Source of the DNA: Microvirga splendida
Lineage (GTDB): Bacteria > Pseudomonadota > Alphaproteobacteria > Rhizobiales > Beijerinckiaceae
Direction of reading: 5' to 3'
Assembly (NCBI RefSeq): GCF_016427565.1
Contig: NZ_JAELXT010000007.1
Coordinates: 62,001 to 126,000 of the forward strand
DNA length: 64,000 nt
Shown: piece by piece, positions 24,050 to 35,000 of the stretch
Layout: the number at the start of each line of letters is the position of its first letter
How positions within the stretch are numbered: the first letter of the stretch is position 1
Position numbers and translations under genes: made by a program
The notes under the pieces: model-generated
Databases searched by the model: none
What the model saw: the letters and a program-made list of their open reading frames with translations, nothing else
Told to the model about the DNA's origin: nothing

Positions 24050-24230
24050 GACCATGGCTGCGCCGATCCGGAGGAGACGAAGCTGAAATTCCTCATGGCG
24101 AATGAGATTGCGCTCATCGTCGAGGCAGGGGGTTGAGCCAGGCGAAGGTTGGCCGAGTCGACTCCGCGCACGAGCATGGAACGGCACTGGCAGGTGCCCG
24201 CGGCGAGCCGGAGGAAGGTCATTCGATGCG
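24050..24230 (+). pseudogene. Decayed XRE/HTH-type gene fragment
   Basis: One frame reads CADPEETKLKFLMANEIALI, then VEAGG and a stop. Supplying one T at about 24134 continues as LSQAKVGRV, together resembling the start of small helix-turn-helix XRE proteins that accompany RelE/HigB-type toxins (KxxLAxEIxxIxxxxGLTQAKVA). The rest of the HTH is not recognisable and no start codon precedes it. The resemblance is short and from memory. Confidence 0.4.
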
Positions 24231-24280
24231 GATGTAGGTTGACGGGGAGGGCGGAGGCAAGCCGCAATCGCCCAATTGAG

Positions 24281-24505
24281 CTAGCCTTCGCGGGCTTCCG
24301 GCGGCTGTGGAACGCCGCCGGGACCCGGAGGATTGCGCGTTCCCGGGGCTTTCACGTCCTCCGGCCATGTCCACGGCTCCATCCCGTTCTCTCGCAGGTA
24401 CTTGTCCGTGATCCTGCGGGCCACAGCCCGATACCCCGGATGCGTCATCGGATCGAAGGTCGCAAGCCCCTGAGGGTTCTCATCGCGGCGTGGGTTGGTC
24501 GGCAT
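24281..24505 (-). CDS. Small hypothetical protein
   Basis: A 74-residue hydrophilic protein: MPTNPRRDENPQGLATFDPM, then GYRAVARRITDKYLRENGMEPWTWPEDV, and a Pro/Gly-rich tail. The middle part looks like a genuine short helical domain, and the ATG is preceded by a purine-rich AGGAT. No family is recognised. It is divergent from the HTH-fusion gene, and the direct repeats between them could control either. Confidence 0.5.
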   Translation of the reverse strand: MPTNPRRDENPQGLATFDPMTHPGYRAVARRITDKYLRENGMEPWTWPEDVKAPGTRNPPGPGGVPQPPEAREG

Positions 24506-24546
24506 GGTGCGTTATCCTAAGGCGGATTTCGCCCGCGCTCCATCAT

Positions 24547-24581
24547 TCTTATTGGATGACGTTGCACGGATCTTATTGGAT
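24547..24581. repeat. Direct repeat TCTTATTGGAT, 24 bases apart
   Basis: The 11-mer occurs twice (24547-24557 and 24571-24581), each followed after three bases by (G)(T/C)TGC. It is AT-rich relative to its surroundings and lies 120 bases upstream of the HTH-fusion gene, so an operator pair is plausible. Confidence 0.5.
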
Positions 24582-24700
24582 CGTGCTGCGTCAACATCAT
24601 CAAACAATGTCAGCCCCGCTGCTTGCAATCCTGGATCACGGTCGATTCCCGGCCTGGCACCTGCTTGACCACCGGCTCAAACAGCTGCGAGTCTGGGGCC

Positions 24701-25573
24701 ATGAGTGAGCCTGACAGGGTCGAGATATCATTGGAGGAAGCTGCCAAGATCCTCGGGGTCTCACGCGCGCTCGTCCGCCACCGCATGGATACGGGCCGGC
24801 TTCCATTCCGGGAGGACGGCACCGTCCGGCGTGTCCTGATGCGGGACGTGCTCGCGTTAAAGAGCTTTGAGGAGGAACGGAGGCCGTTCTCGCGCGCATT
24901 GGCCAAGGACACCGACAATCAGGCGGGCCCTCTCCTCGCTGGGTTCCACGACGATCTCATGGATTTCGACGACCCAATCCCGGAGGAGGAGCGGTTCCCG
25001 CGCCGGGCCGTCCAGGTTGAGGATCTCTCGCCAGACGAAATTTCGGCAATTTGGGAGGCCCGGGTGGGGACCGATGAGCCCTGCAAGCTCGATGACCTCT
25101 CCGAAGATGGCCGCCTGATCGTCCGGCGGACGGGTGCCGGGTCATCGCCGATTTCCTGTGACTGGATCGGAGATGCGATGAGGAAGGAACCCGACGATCA
25201 GGCTGCGAGACCTCCAGCATCCGGGCACATCCTGGTGATCTGCGGGCTCGGCAGGAATTCAGCCGCCCTCGACAAGGCTCTCGGCGCGGCAACGCGAGTG
25301 ATCGTTCTTGATGCCGCCTATGACACGTCCGCCGAACTGCGACGGCACTTGGCTGGCCTGGAATTCGAGATCGCCCGTACGGACGTCTGGCAGGACATGG
25401 TTACCCGGGGAGCAGCCAGGCCCGAGAAGGTTGCGGTGGCCATCGTCGACTACACGGGTTCGGACGCGTTCCGGTGCATGGTCGACAGCGACGAGCGGGT
25501 CGCGCTTCTGCTTCCGGGCTCCTGGTTTGTTCGGGGTGCGCCCGTGACCTTGAAGGTGATCCAAGCCGGCTAG
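24701..25573 (+). CDS. Excisionase-like HTH protein with unrecognised C-terminal domain
   Basis: A 290-residue protein. Residues about 5-55 form a MerR/excisionase-type helix-turn-helix (ISLEEAAKILGVSRALVRHR, then GRLPFREDGTVRRVLMRDVLALK). An acidic linker follows (DDPIPEEERFPR, SPDEISAIWE). The last 110 residues look like an alpha/beta domain (HILVICGLGRNSAALDKALG, RVIVLDAAYD, VAVAIVDYTGSDAF, ALLLPGSWFVRG) that I cannot assign. In antitoxins this HTH is usually in an 80-140 residue protein paired with a PIN toxin; no PIN gene follows here. The CRISPR-like array begins 45 bases after the stop. Confidence 0.7.
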   Translation: MSEPDRVEISLEEAAKILGVSRALVRHRMDTGRLPFREDGTVRRVLMRDVLALKSFEEERRPFSRALAKDTDNQAGPLLAGFHDDLMDFDDPIPEEERFPRRAVQVEDLSPDEISAIWEARVGTDEPCKLDDLSEDGRLIVRRTGAGSSPISCDWIGDAMRKEPDDQAARPPASGHILVICGLGRNSAALDKALGAATRVIVLDAAYDTSAELRRHLAGLEFEIARTDVWQDMVTRGAARPEKVAVAIVDYTGSDAFRCMVDSDERVALLLPGSWFVRGAPVTLKVIQAG

Positions 25574-25617
25574 GCGCCTTGCCCGCGGATGCACCGGCCG
25601 CCCGGCGGATGGTCAAG

Positions 25618-25826
25618 GGTCTGCCCGCTCGCATCTGGAGCGGATGTTGGGCGTGCAGGGCGGCCTGCAGCGCGTACGGAGTTGCCCGCTCGCGCGTGGA
25701 GCGGACGAGTGTCTCGCAAGTATGGTTCTTTCACACGCAGGGTTGCCCGCTCGCGCGTGGAGCGGACAAGGCGATCAAGATCGCGATGGACGCCGGCGAG
25801 GGGTTGCCCGCTCGCTTGGAGCGGAA
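25618..25826. CRISPR. Orphan CRISPR-like array, four repeats, three spacers
   Basis: Four copies of a 26- to 28-base repeat occur at an exact 61-base period (about 25618, 25679, 25740, 25801). The two inner copies share an identical core of 26 bases starting GTTGCCCGCTCGCGCG and ending TGGAGCGGAC; the outer copies are diverged (first: GCG to ATC in the loop; last: two bases shorter). Each repeat has a hairpin, CCGCTC with GAGCGG. The three intervening 33-base segments are unrelated to one another. Repeat and spacer sizes match type I-E; read on the minus strand the repeat ends in ...GGGCAACC, as I-E repeats do. No cas genes and no obvious AT-rich leader are in the window. Confidence 0.7.
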
Positions 25827-26346
25827 TGAATGCCGGTCTCCTGGGGGCATGCCGCCAGGGCGCCGAGGAGCCCACGATGGACAAGAGCAGAGCCATCCTA
25901 CGGCATGGCCGGGGCGGGGATCAAGGGATCTCCACGCCCTTGGTTAACGCCGCGCCTCCCGCGGCTGGGGCCCCGATGCGGACTCGGTATGGGAGAACGA
26001 CGTAGCTGACGCCTCTGGAGGAAGGGTGACGCCGGCCTTGCGCGAACGGCTGCGGGGGTGTCCCATGGCGAGCCCTGGACAACACATCGGTTGCCCGCCC
26101 GGCGGCGGGTCCCGCACCGGCCTGCCGGACCCGCCATGGGCGGTTGGCCGGCGCAGCGGAAGCTTCGCCCCCGTTCGCCCCAGAGCCTGGGCGGTGGTCA
26201 GGGGCGGCGCGCTGTTCGGCTTCAACGGCCGAATGGGGCGCCGCGTTTGAAGGATCCAGACGCCAATCCTGCAACCCCCGCCGCCGGGGTGCGCGGCGGA
26301 TCCGGTCCCGCACGCGCCTCGTTGATCGGGTGACCTGATTATAGGG
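25827..26346. other. GC-rich stretch without recognised gene
   Basis: Several overlapping frames exist on both strands but none shows a recognisable domain, good start signal or clean codon bias. The stretch lies between the CRISPR-like array and the truncated comEC and is probably decayed or junction DNA. No transposase or tRNA was recognised. Confidence 0.4.
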
Positions 26347-27867
26347 ATGGGCGGGCGGCTGGCTGGTCCGGAGAAAGGCCTCATCGGCCTCCGGCAATCT
26401 CAACGGGAGGCGTACGCCGCCCGGGGTAAGCCCTCTGGCCTGTGGGTTGGATTAACCGATCCACATGACGTGTCGATCTCGGGCCTGCACATGGTGCTGG
26501 CGGCCGGCACCTTTTTCTGGCTGGTCCGCGCGCTTCTGGCCCTGACGCCGGGTCTCGCTTTGCTCTGGCCCGTGAAGAAGATCGCCGCCGTCGCGGCGAT
26601 GATCGGAGCCACGATCTACTGCGTCTTTTCAGGCTCCGATGTCGCCACCGAGCGCTCGCTGATCATGACCCTCGTGATGTTCGGCGCGGTGCTTGCCGAC
26701 CGTCCTGCGCTCAGCATCCGCAACCTGTCGATCGCGGCTCTCATCGTTCTTGCCCGCGAGCCCGAGGCGCTGCTCGGCCCAAGCTTCCAGATGTCCTTCG
26801 GCGCGGTTGCCGCCATGATGGCCCTCGTGCCCCTGATGCAGCGGAAGCCAACCGAAGCCTCGCCCGCCAGTCTCGTGGAACGGGGCCTGCGCTGGAGCGG
26901 TCGGGCGATGCTCGGGCTCGTGACGACGACACTTGTGGCGAGCATCGCCACGGCGCCTTTCGCCGCGTATCATTTCCAGTCCCTGAACCCTTACGGCCTG
27001 ATCGGTAATGCGCTCGCTCTGCCGCTCGTCTCCCTAGTGGTCATGCCTGCCGCCGTGCTGGGCGTGCTCGCCTATCCCTTTGCTCTCGACCGCCCTGTCT
27101 GGCAGGTGATGGGCGCAGCGGTCGAGCAGGTGCTCGAGGTATCGGCCTGGGTCGAAGGCTTCAGCGGATCGACCATCGTGGTGCCGGCGCTGAGCGTTGG
27201 AGCCCTGTTGCTTCTGAGCCTGGGTCTGCTCGCGATTGCCATTCCGGCCTCGTCCCTCCGGTGGCTCGCCCTTGTGCCCGCAGGAGCAGGGTTGGGTTTC
27301 GCCGCCGTCCCGGAGCGGTACGACGTCTTCATCGATCGGACAGGGGCAGGGGCTGCCATTCGCACCGACAGCGGGGAGCTGGCGCTCGTGGGGCGGCCGT
27401 CGGATTTCGTTGTCGAGCAATGGCTGCGCGCCGACGGCGATGCGAGGAATGTCGATGATGTCAGCCTCAGGCGTGATGCTCGCTGCGACAGGTCAGGCTG
27501 CGTCGTGATCGCAGCGGATGGACGGCGGATTGCGTTCATCCGGGATTATGCGGCCTTCGACGAGGATTGCCGCCGGGCTGCGGTGATCATCACGCAGCTG
27601 CAGGCCCCGCCGGCATGTCGGCAGCCGATTATCGTCGACAGTGAGGCGCTGAAGGAACGCGGGGCGACAACGCTTCGCCTCGGCCCCGACGCGGTCGAGG
27701 TCGCATCCGTGAGGAGGGGACGTGAGATGATGGCTTGGCCTGGCGCCCAATCAATACGGGTCGGGCAGTCCCAGGGATCGCCTGTTCAGGGGAGGCCAGG
27801 ACCGGCAAGGCCTGTCCCTGAACAGGATTTTCCTGAAGAGGAAGTCAGTACCGACGAACGAGACTGA
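26347..27867 (+). pseudogene. comEC: ComEC/Rec2 DNA-uptake channel, 5'-truncated
   Basis: The frame encodes the membrane competence domain starting abruptly at VSISGLHMVLAAGTFFW, continuing through FSGSDVATERSLIM, GPSFQMSFGAVAAM and FAAYHFQSLNPYGLIGNALA, and ends with the region that follows the channel in rhizobial ComEC. The usual N-terminal 250-300 residues (first helices and the OB-like domain) are absent; the preceding 40 codons are unrelated. The break is at about 26467. Its 3' end overlaps lexA convergently by 23 bases, the order normal for this locus. Loss of the N-terminus should abolish DNA uptake function. Confidence 0.8.
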
Positions 27868-28549
27868 CGAGCTTGCCCTGGATCTTGACCCGGTCGGGGC
27901 CAAGCACGCGGGTCTCGTAGGCCTGGTTGGCGGCCTCCAGCGCGATGGACGAGCCACGGCGGCGGAAGCGCTTGAGGGTCGCCTCCTCCTCGTCGATCAG
28001 GGCCACGATGATGTCGCCCGTATTGGCCGTATCCTGCCGGCGGATGACCACGAGGTCGCCGTCGAGAATGCCGGCCTCCACCATCGAGTCCCCACGGACC
28101 TCAAGGGCGAAGTGATCGCCCTGGGCCAGGAAGTCGCCCGACAGGGTGATGGAGTGGCTGCGGGTCTGGATGGCCGAGATCGGCACACCGGCGGCAATCC
28201 GCCCCATGACCGGGATCGACATCTCGCGATCCCGCGAATCGGAGGCAGGCGGCGGCGCGGCCTTCGCCTTGCCGGCGAGGCCGCCCTCGACCACGCTCGG
28301 GGTGAAGCGCCGCTGGCTGCCCGCACCGCTGGTGCTCTCGGGCAGGCGGATCACCTCCAGCGCCCGGGCCCGGTTGGGCAGGCGGCGGATGAAGCCGCGC
28401 TCCTCCAGCGCCGTGATCAGGCGATGGATGCCGGACTTGGACTTGAGATCGAGCGCGTCCTTCATCTCGTCGAAGGACGGCGGAACTCCGGTTTCACGCA
28501 GCCGCTCATGAATGAAGCGGAGCAATTCGTGCTGTTTGCGCGTCAGCAT
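27845..28549 (-). CDS. lexA: SOS-response repressor LexA
   Basis: A 234-residue repressor and self-cleaving protease. The N-terminal winged helix spans about 1-70 ([17 protein letters not shown], then [20 protein letters not shown]). The C-terminal S24 domain has the cleavage site Ala120-Gly121 (RIAAGVPI), the nucleophile Ser 155 (GDSMVEAG) and Lys 193 (ATLKRF). The long linker between the domains is typical of alphaproteobacteria. A GAAC-N7-GAAC SOS box lies 60 bases upstream, so it should repress itself. Confidence 0.97.
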   Translation of the reverse strand: MLTRKQHELLRFIHERLRETGVPPSFDEMKDALDLKSKSGIHRLITALEERGFIRRLPNRARALEVIRLPESTSGAGSQRRFTPSVVEGGLAGKAKAAPPPASDSRDREMSIPVMGRIAAGVPISAIQTRSHSITLSGDFLAQGDHFALEVRGDSMVEAGILDGDLVVIRRQDTANTGDIIVALIDEEEATLKRFRRRGSSIALEAANQAYETRVLGPDRVKIQGKLVSLVRRY

Positions 28550-28608
28550 GGCTGGCCCTTACTGCCTTGAAAAAGGCGATTCTGAAACAAATCAAGAACA
28601 AGGTAGCC

Positions 28609-28623
28609 GTTCTCGCTGTGTTC
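28609..28623 (-). promoter_or_regulatory. LexA (SOS) box GAAC-N7-GAAC
   Basis: On the lexA strand the site reads GAACACAGCGAGAAC, a perfect match to the alphaproteobacterial LexA direct repeat. Its position upstream of lexA fits autoregulation. Confidence 0.85.
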
Positions 28624-29059
28624 CGCAAGTCCGCTGCTCAGCTGAACAACGGTCAACAAACAGATCGTCGCTGACCCATGTAAAAGATACGTGGGGCAGC
28701 TATCTTCTGCAGGTTTAAACAAGAAGGATCTCTCAGATTGCGTTTTCGACAGTGACCTTAGAGTAAGATAAGGATTATCGGGGTGATTTTTCGATTAATA
28801 TCCTAGCGTAAACAAAATATTCTTATCTATAGACTTGAAGCGAGCGGGATGCAATTGAAACTATACGGCTTATGCATCGGGGTTTAGGCTCGCAGGACAT
28901 TCTTGAAACGCCGGAACGCCTAATTAAGGGCGCGGAAGTTTCCCAGGCGCCGCCGTAAACCATGCCTGATGATCAGAGTGAACAAGAAGTTGCTTTCCGT
29001 TCCGGTTACGTTATAACTGATGCAATATAACATTAACGTCTGCGTTATCGGAGCTGAAT
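28624..29059. other. AT-rich promoter region upstream of the RTX giant
   Basis: No gene is supported. The stretch from about 28690 is clearly richer in A and T than its surroundings, which fits a foreign or strongly regulated promoter. GGAG at 29050-29053 is the ribosome-binding site of the downstream gene. Confidence 0.5.
29008..29039. promoter_or_regulatory. Nested inverted repeats upstream of the RTX giant
   Basis: GTTATA (29010-29015) pairs with TATAAC (29026-29031), and outside it ACGTTA (29008-29013) pairs with TAACGT (29034-29039). The structure ends about 20 bases before the ATG, so it could be an operator or a mRNA leader hairpin affecting translation. Confidence 0.35.
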
Positions 29060-32000
29060 ATGTCTGGCGGAATCACCACTTGGAGCGATACGACCCTCGT
29101 TGCAGGCTCGCTCCAGCAGACGGGACCGGACACCGCGTTTTCGGAGGCGAACGGGACGTTCATTACCGTCTGGTCCGAATTCGACCCCACGCTTGGCCGA
29201 ACGGTCATTAAGGCTAAGATCGTTGATTTCGATGGTCAGGTCTTGCGTGAGCCTTACATCATCAGCAGCACGCAGGTCCCAAATGGGGGGCTCATCAATC
29301 CCTCGGTTTCTGTGCTGCCGAACGGACAGTTCGTCATCACGTATAGCGGGGCCGGATCCAGTGGCCCGATCTACAGAACTGTGCTTGATGGCTCGGGCGA
29401 TACGGTCTTTGCCGAGCAGCGGGTTGACACGACCGCCAGAAGTTCAACGGCAAACCCGGAAATCGCTGTTCACACCAATGGCGAATATACTGTCTACTGG
29501 GAAGCGGGCGGCGATATCTATGGGCAGCGTTACAGTGCCGACGGAAGCAAAAGTGGAGCTGAGTTCCGGGTCGCCACCCCCATCAACACCTCGCAATCCA
29601 AGACGGTAGAAAGCGGCCTCGTAGTCACGGAGCTCGGCGATGGCCTGAGCGTGATGGCGTACAGCTACACGGAAACACGCCTCGACCCCGAGACAGGTGT
29701 AGAATTCATTCTCTCCCAAGGTACAAGGCATAGGATCGGTTCCACCGGCGCCGAAATCACCTGGCAGGCGCCCATCGGTTCGGTCATCTCCGATGTCAGC
29801 GTCGCCGCAGCTAAGACATATGGCGGCCTATTCGCGATCACGCGGTCCGTAAACGACGTCCTGTACACGCGAATCTATGACGGCGCCAACTTCGTGAGGG
29901 AGTTCCAGGTCAGTCCGGCGAATACGGGCGCCGAGAAGGAGGTGGCCACAACCTATATGAGCGACGGCAAGCTCGTCGTTGCATGGATAGAGACCGCAAA
30001 CGGAGTGAACGCCCTTCGTGCGAAGCTGTTCAATCCCGATGGAACTCAGTATGTTGCCGAGTTCACTGTCGCGTCCGTAGCCGTGGATCTCCATGAGCTG
30101 AAGATTGCTTCCGATGAGTATGGGCGTTTCACCGTCACCTGGCGGGGCTCGGGGGGGAGCCTCTACGAAAAAACCTTCGATACCCGTGTGTCCAATCTCG
30201 ATGGCATCTACGAATGGTCGAGGTTGAATGATATTTTTCCCGACCCTGTCAGTTATGTCGGAACCGCGGGGCGAGACAGCCTGGGAGGCAGCGGCAAATC
30301 GGATCGCCTGTCCGGCTACAAGGGCGATGACACCCTTCTCGGAGGACATGGTGCAGACACGCTCCGGGGCGGTGAAGGCAATGACGTGCTCGACGGCGGT
30401 GACGGCGGAGATCGTCTTTACGGAGGTGCCGGTACGGATTTCGTCAGCTATGCGAGTGCAACCGCGGCTGTGGTCGTTTCCCTTGCCAATCGCAATGACA
30501 ACCAAGGCGCGGATGCCGCAGGCGATTATTACGAGAGCATCGAGGGAGTCATCGGCTCCAAGTATAACGACAAGATCACGGGTAGCGGTAACTCCGATAC
30601 GCTGAGAGGCGGAGACGGCGACGATACCCTCGATGGCGGGAGCGGATTCGATAGATTGGAGGGCGGAGCCGGCAATGACACCTATTATGTCGACAACCCC
30701 TTCGACATCGTTGTTGACGACTCCGGAGATTCGGACACGGTCATTACCAGCGTCAGCTATGTTGTGACCTCGCCAAGTACCGGGATCAATATCCTGAAAG
30801 CGGCTGATGGCACCGCTCCGATCAATCTCACGAGCCGTGCTTTCAGCAGCATGACGCTCATCGGGAACGCCGGCGAAAACATTCTCGATGCCCGCGGCAT
30901 CGGAGATCGGCTTCAAGGCGGGCTTGGGAACGATACCTACATCATCGACGGCGGGGCCCAATGGGTTGAGGAGAACCCCGATGAGGGAACCGACACGGTC
31001 CGCTCCAAGATCAACCACACGCTTACAGCCAATGTCGAACATCTCATTGCCTATGACGAGAGCGGAACGACCCCTCTCGTCCTGACCGGCAACGGACTCG
31101 GCAACAGCATCATCGGCAACAGGGGCAACAACACTCTCAACGGCGAGGGAGGTAACGATACCCTGAATGGCGGGGACGGGCACGACGTCCTGAATGGTGG
31201 CCTTGGAAATGACACCATGAACGGCGGCTCTGGAGACGACACCTACTACGTCGACAGTGGCGCTGACCACATCGTCGAGGCTGCCAATCAGGGCTACGAT
31301 AAGGTCTATACGACTGTCGACTACACGCTGAATGGCAATCTGGAGGAACTCATCGCTGCGGATCGCGCGAACTCCACCACGCCTTTGAAGCTCACCGGCA
31401 ACACGTCCAACAATGTCATCATCGGCAACGCAGGCAGCAACCAGCTCAACGGGGGAGATGGAAACGATACTCTCGAGGGCGGCCTCGGTGCGGATGAGTT
31501 GAACGGCGGCAGCGGTAATGACTGGGCGGACTACAGCAATGCTGCGGCGGTCGATGCCGGAACCGGCCTTGGGCTTACCATAAGCCTTTCGCCGAATGTC
31601 GCAAACACGGGAGAGGCCGCAGGCGACACCTATTCGTCGATCGAGAATCTGCGCGGCTCGAAGTTCCGCGACATCCTCGTCGGCAACAGCGGGAGTAATG
31701 TCCTCGACGGAGGTGACGGCGACGACCGCCTTTATGGCGGCGAGGGTGCCGATACTCTGATCGGCGGCTCGGGTTGGAACGCGGCGACCTACAGGTATTC
31801 GACCGCCGGGACCGGGATCCTGATTGACTTTACGACCGGCGAGAGAACCGGTGAGGCCGTCGGTGATCAATACATTCAGATCACGGCTTATGAAGGGACG
31901 ACTTCGTCGGATACCCTCCGGGGCAGCAACGACTATGACGAGTTTCTCGGCGAAGGCGGCAACGATCTGCTGATGGGCCGCGGCGGTGACGATTTTCTTC

Positions 32001-35000
32001 GTGGTGACGTCGGAGACGATACGCTTGTCGGCGGAGCCGGAGCGGACACGCTGCGCGGAGGCACGCATCTCGGTGACGCCGGGTTCGACATGGCGTCCTA
32101 TGAGGATGCCGACGCCGCGGTAAAAGCCTACCTGGAGGCGGGCGCGCAGGCGTCTGCCACCGGCGATGCGCAAGGCGATGTCTATATCAACATCGACGGC
32201 CTGATCGGGTCAAGGTTTGACGACCAACTCTCCGGCTTCCTCATGGGGGCCAGCAGTCTTGATGGCGGCTCAGGTAACGATACCCTCACCGGCGGTCGGA
32301 GTGACGACACTCTCGAGGGTGGTGTTGGTGCCGATTCCCTGGCCGGCGGCCTCGGCAACGACACCTACTATGTCGACAATGCAGGCGACCGGATCTCCGA
32401 TTCCGGCGGCAGCGATGACATCGTCTACACCACGATCAGTTATGCATTGGGCAGCACGGGCCTTGAGCATGGAACAGTCCAGACGACCTCGACCAATGCG
32501 ACACAACGCATCGATCTGACCGGCAACGAATTGAACAACGTGCTTACCGGACATGACGGCGTAAACTCCCTCAGTGGCGGCACCGGCAACGATACTCTAA
32601 GAGGCCTGGGGGGTGACGACACGCTTGATGGCGGCCTGGGCAACGACTCGCTCGAAGGCGGCATCGGCAACGATTCGCTGGTCGGCGGAGATGGCAGCGA
32701 CACGCTGATCGGCGGCGGCGGCAATGACGTCTTCAACGGTGGGACCGGCAACGACTCGATGGTCGGAGGCTCCGGCAACGACACTTTCTACGTCGACAGC
32801 GCCGGCGATATCGTTGCCGAGTCCACGCTGGGCGGCGGAACGGCCGATACCGTGATTTCCAGCGTCAGCTACAGCATCGACACCCAGACGCGCGCATTCA
32901 TCGAGAACATGGAGGTGGCTGCAGGCTTCGGGGGCGTGACCCTCACCGGCAACAGCAAAGCGAACAAGATCACCGGCAATGAATTGGCCAACACTCTTGT
33001 TGGCGGAATCGGCAACGACACGCTCGATGGAGGAGACGGGAATGACTCCCTCAACGGAGGTGAGAATGACGATTCTCTCGTCGGTGGAGATGGCGACGAC
33101 TCGCTGAGCGGTGGCGCAGGCAGCGACACGCTCATGGGCGGTGTGGGCAATGACTATCTTCAGGGCGGTCTCGATAACGATAGCCTCGAAGGCGGCGTGG
33201 GCGATGACAACCTGCTCGGCATCGGCGGAGACGACACGCTCGTCGGTGACGCCGGCAACGATACCCTCAATGGCGGGACGGGTGCCGACAAGATGGCCGG
33301 TGGTGACGACAATGATGTCTATGTCGTCGACAATGCAGGGGACGATGTCCAAGAAAGCGACACCGATACGGGCCTCGATCTGATCGAAACCTCCGTCAGC
33401 TATTCGCTGCAGGGCCGCGACGGAATCGAGAACATGACAGCAACCGGGACGGCGGATATCAGCCTGATCGGTAATGGGCGCGGCAACATTCTCACTGGTA
33501 ATTCAGGTGCCAATTCGCTGGATGGTGGTGATGGCAACGATTCGCTAACGGGAGCAGGCGGCAACGACACTCTGCTGGGCGGCGAGGGCGACGACACGCT
33601 TCTAGGCGGCGAAGGCCACGACACGCTTCTAGGCGGGGCCGGTAACGACACCCTCGACGGGGGCGAGGGCAACGACATCCTCGACGGTGGTGCCGGCCCA
33701 GGTCCTGACGTTCTCAAGGGCGGCCTTGGCGACGATGTGTACTACATCCGCAATGTCGGAGACATTGTGGAGGAGGATGCCGACGGCGGCAACGATACGG
33801 CTCATCTGTCGGCCTCCTTCTACGAGAGCCGGACTGACGCCCTCAATGTCGCCCATGATCTGAAGCTCCTGGGCATCGAGAACGTCTATATCGACGGCAA
33901 GCTGTTCGCGGCCCCGACGGAGATTACGTTCACGGGCGGGTCGATCGACGAGAATTCCGCTCCCGGAACGCTGGTTGCCACGCTCGGTGCGGTCGACACT
34001 GAAGGCGAGACCTTCAGCTTCAGCTTCGCCGGCGGCCAGAACGGCGGCCTGGTGGATCCGTCCGGGCGGTTCGTGATCGTCAACAACAACGGTGTCTGGG
34101 AGATCCGCGTCCATGAAGGAGCCGTGCTCGACCACGAGGCGGCGGGAAGCCATACCGTCACCGTCGTGGTGACCGACGGCGACGGCCTGACCCACGAGCG
34201 GGACATCACCATCACGGTGAACGACGTGGACGAGACAGTTCCGAACACGGCCCCGCACACGATCCGGCTGAACGGGTCGACGGCGGTGGCGGTGGACGAG
34301 AACTCGTCCGTGCTCGGTACGCTGAGCGCGACCGACGACCAGGGGCATGCGGTCACGTACGGGCTGACGCTGCCTGCGGAAGTGGCGGACCTGTTCACGC
34401 TGGTGAACGAGAATGGCGTGTGGACGGTTCAGGTGGCTGCGGGCCGTGAGCTGGACTACGAGACGCTGGCGGGCAAGTCGTTTGAGATCCTGGTGACGGC
34501 GCGCGACAGCCAGGGCGCGGAGAGCACGCAGGCGCTCACCATCACGGTGGAAGACGCGAACGAGGCGGTGTCGGATGTGACCTACTCGGTCAACATCCTG
34601 AGCGAGGCGGCCGCCGGCGGCACGACCGTGGGCACGGTCGCTGCGGTGATCGACCCCGATGAGCGCGAGGCATTCCGGGACTTCCGCTATGTTCTGGTGG
34701 ACGAGAACGGCCAGGCGATCACGGGAGACTGGCACTTCGCGATCGATGCGCTGACCGGCGAGATCACGGTGGGTCCGCTGGGCCTCCAGGATGTGAGCGC
34801 GCCGACGGACGTGGTGGTGCGGGTGCGCGTCACGGACCAGGGCGGCGCCGGCTACTCGCATGTCGAGGAGGTCACCGTCCGGATCAATCCGTCGGACGTC
34901 AACTCGCCTCCGACGGCGCCCCAGGTGCAGGGCACGGTGACGACCCTGGCCGAGAACCAGGACGCGGCTGTGGTTGTGGCCACGGTCCAGGCGACGGACG

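Noticed and set aside
25618..25826. Reading the 61-base repeats as a coding repeat (the LPARxWSG-type frame)
   Set aside because: 61 is not a multiple of three, so the repeats fall in different frames; the coding interpretation fails while a CRISPR-type period fits.
26058..26333. Overlapping open frames between the CRISPR-like array and comEC
   Set aside because: They are Pro/Arg/Gly-rich in all frames, as expected for random GC-rich DNA, with no start signal or motif.
29828..32173. Very long open frame antisense to the RTX giant (781 codons), with others at 33629-35506
   Set aside because: It mirrors the codon pattern of the RTX repeats on the other strand and has repetitive composition with no domain or start signal; long antisense frames are expected opposite GC-rich repetitive genes.
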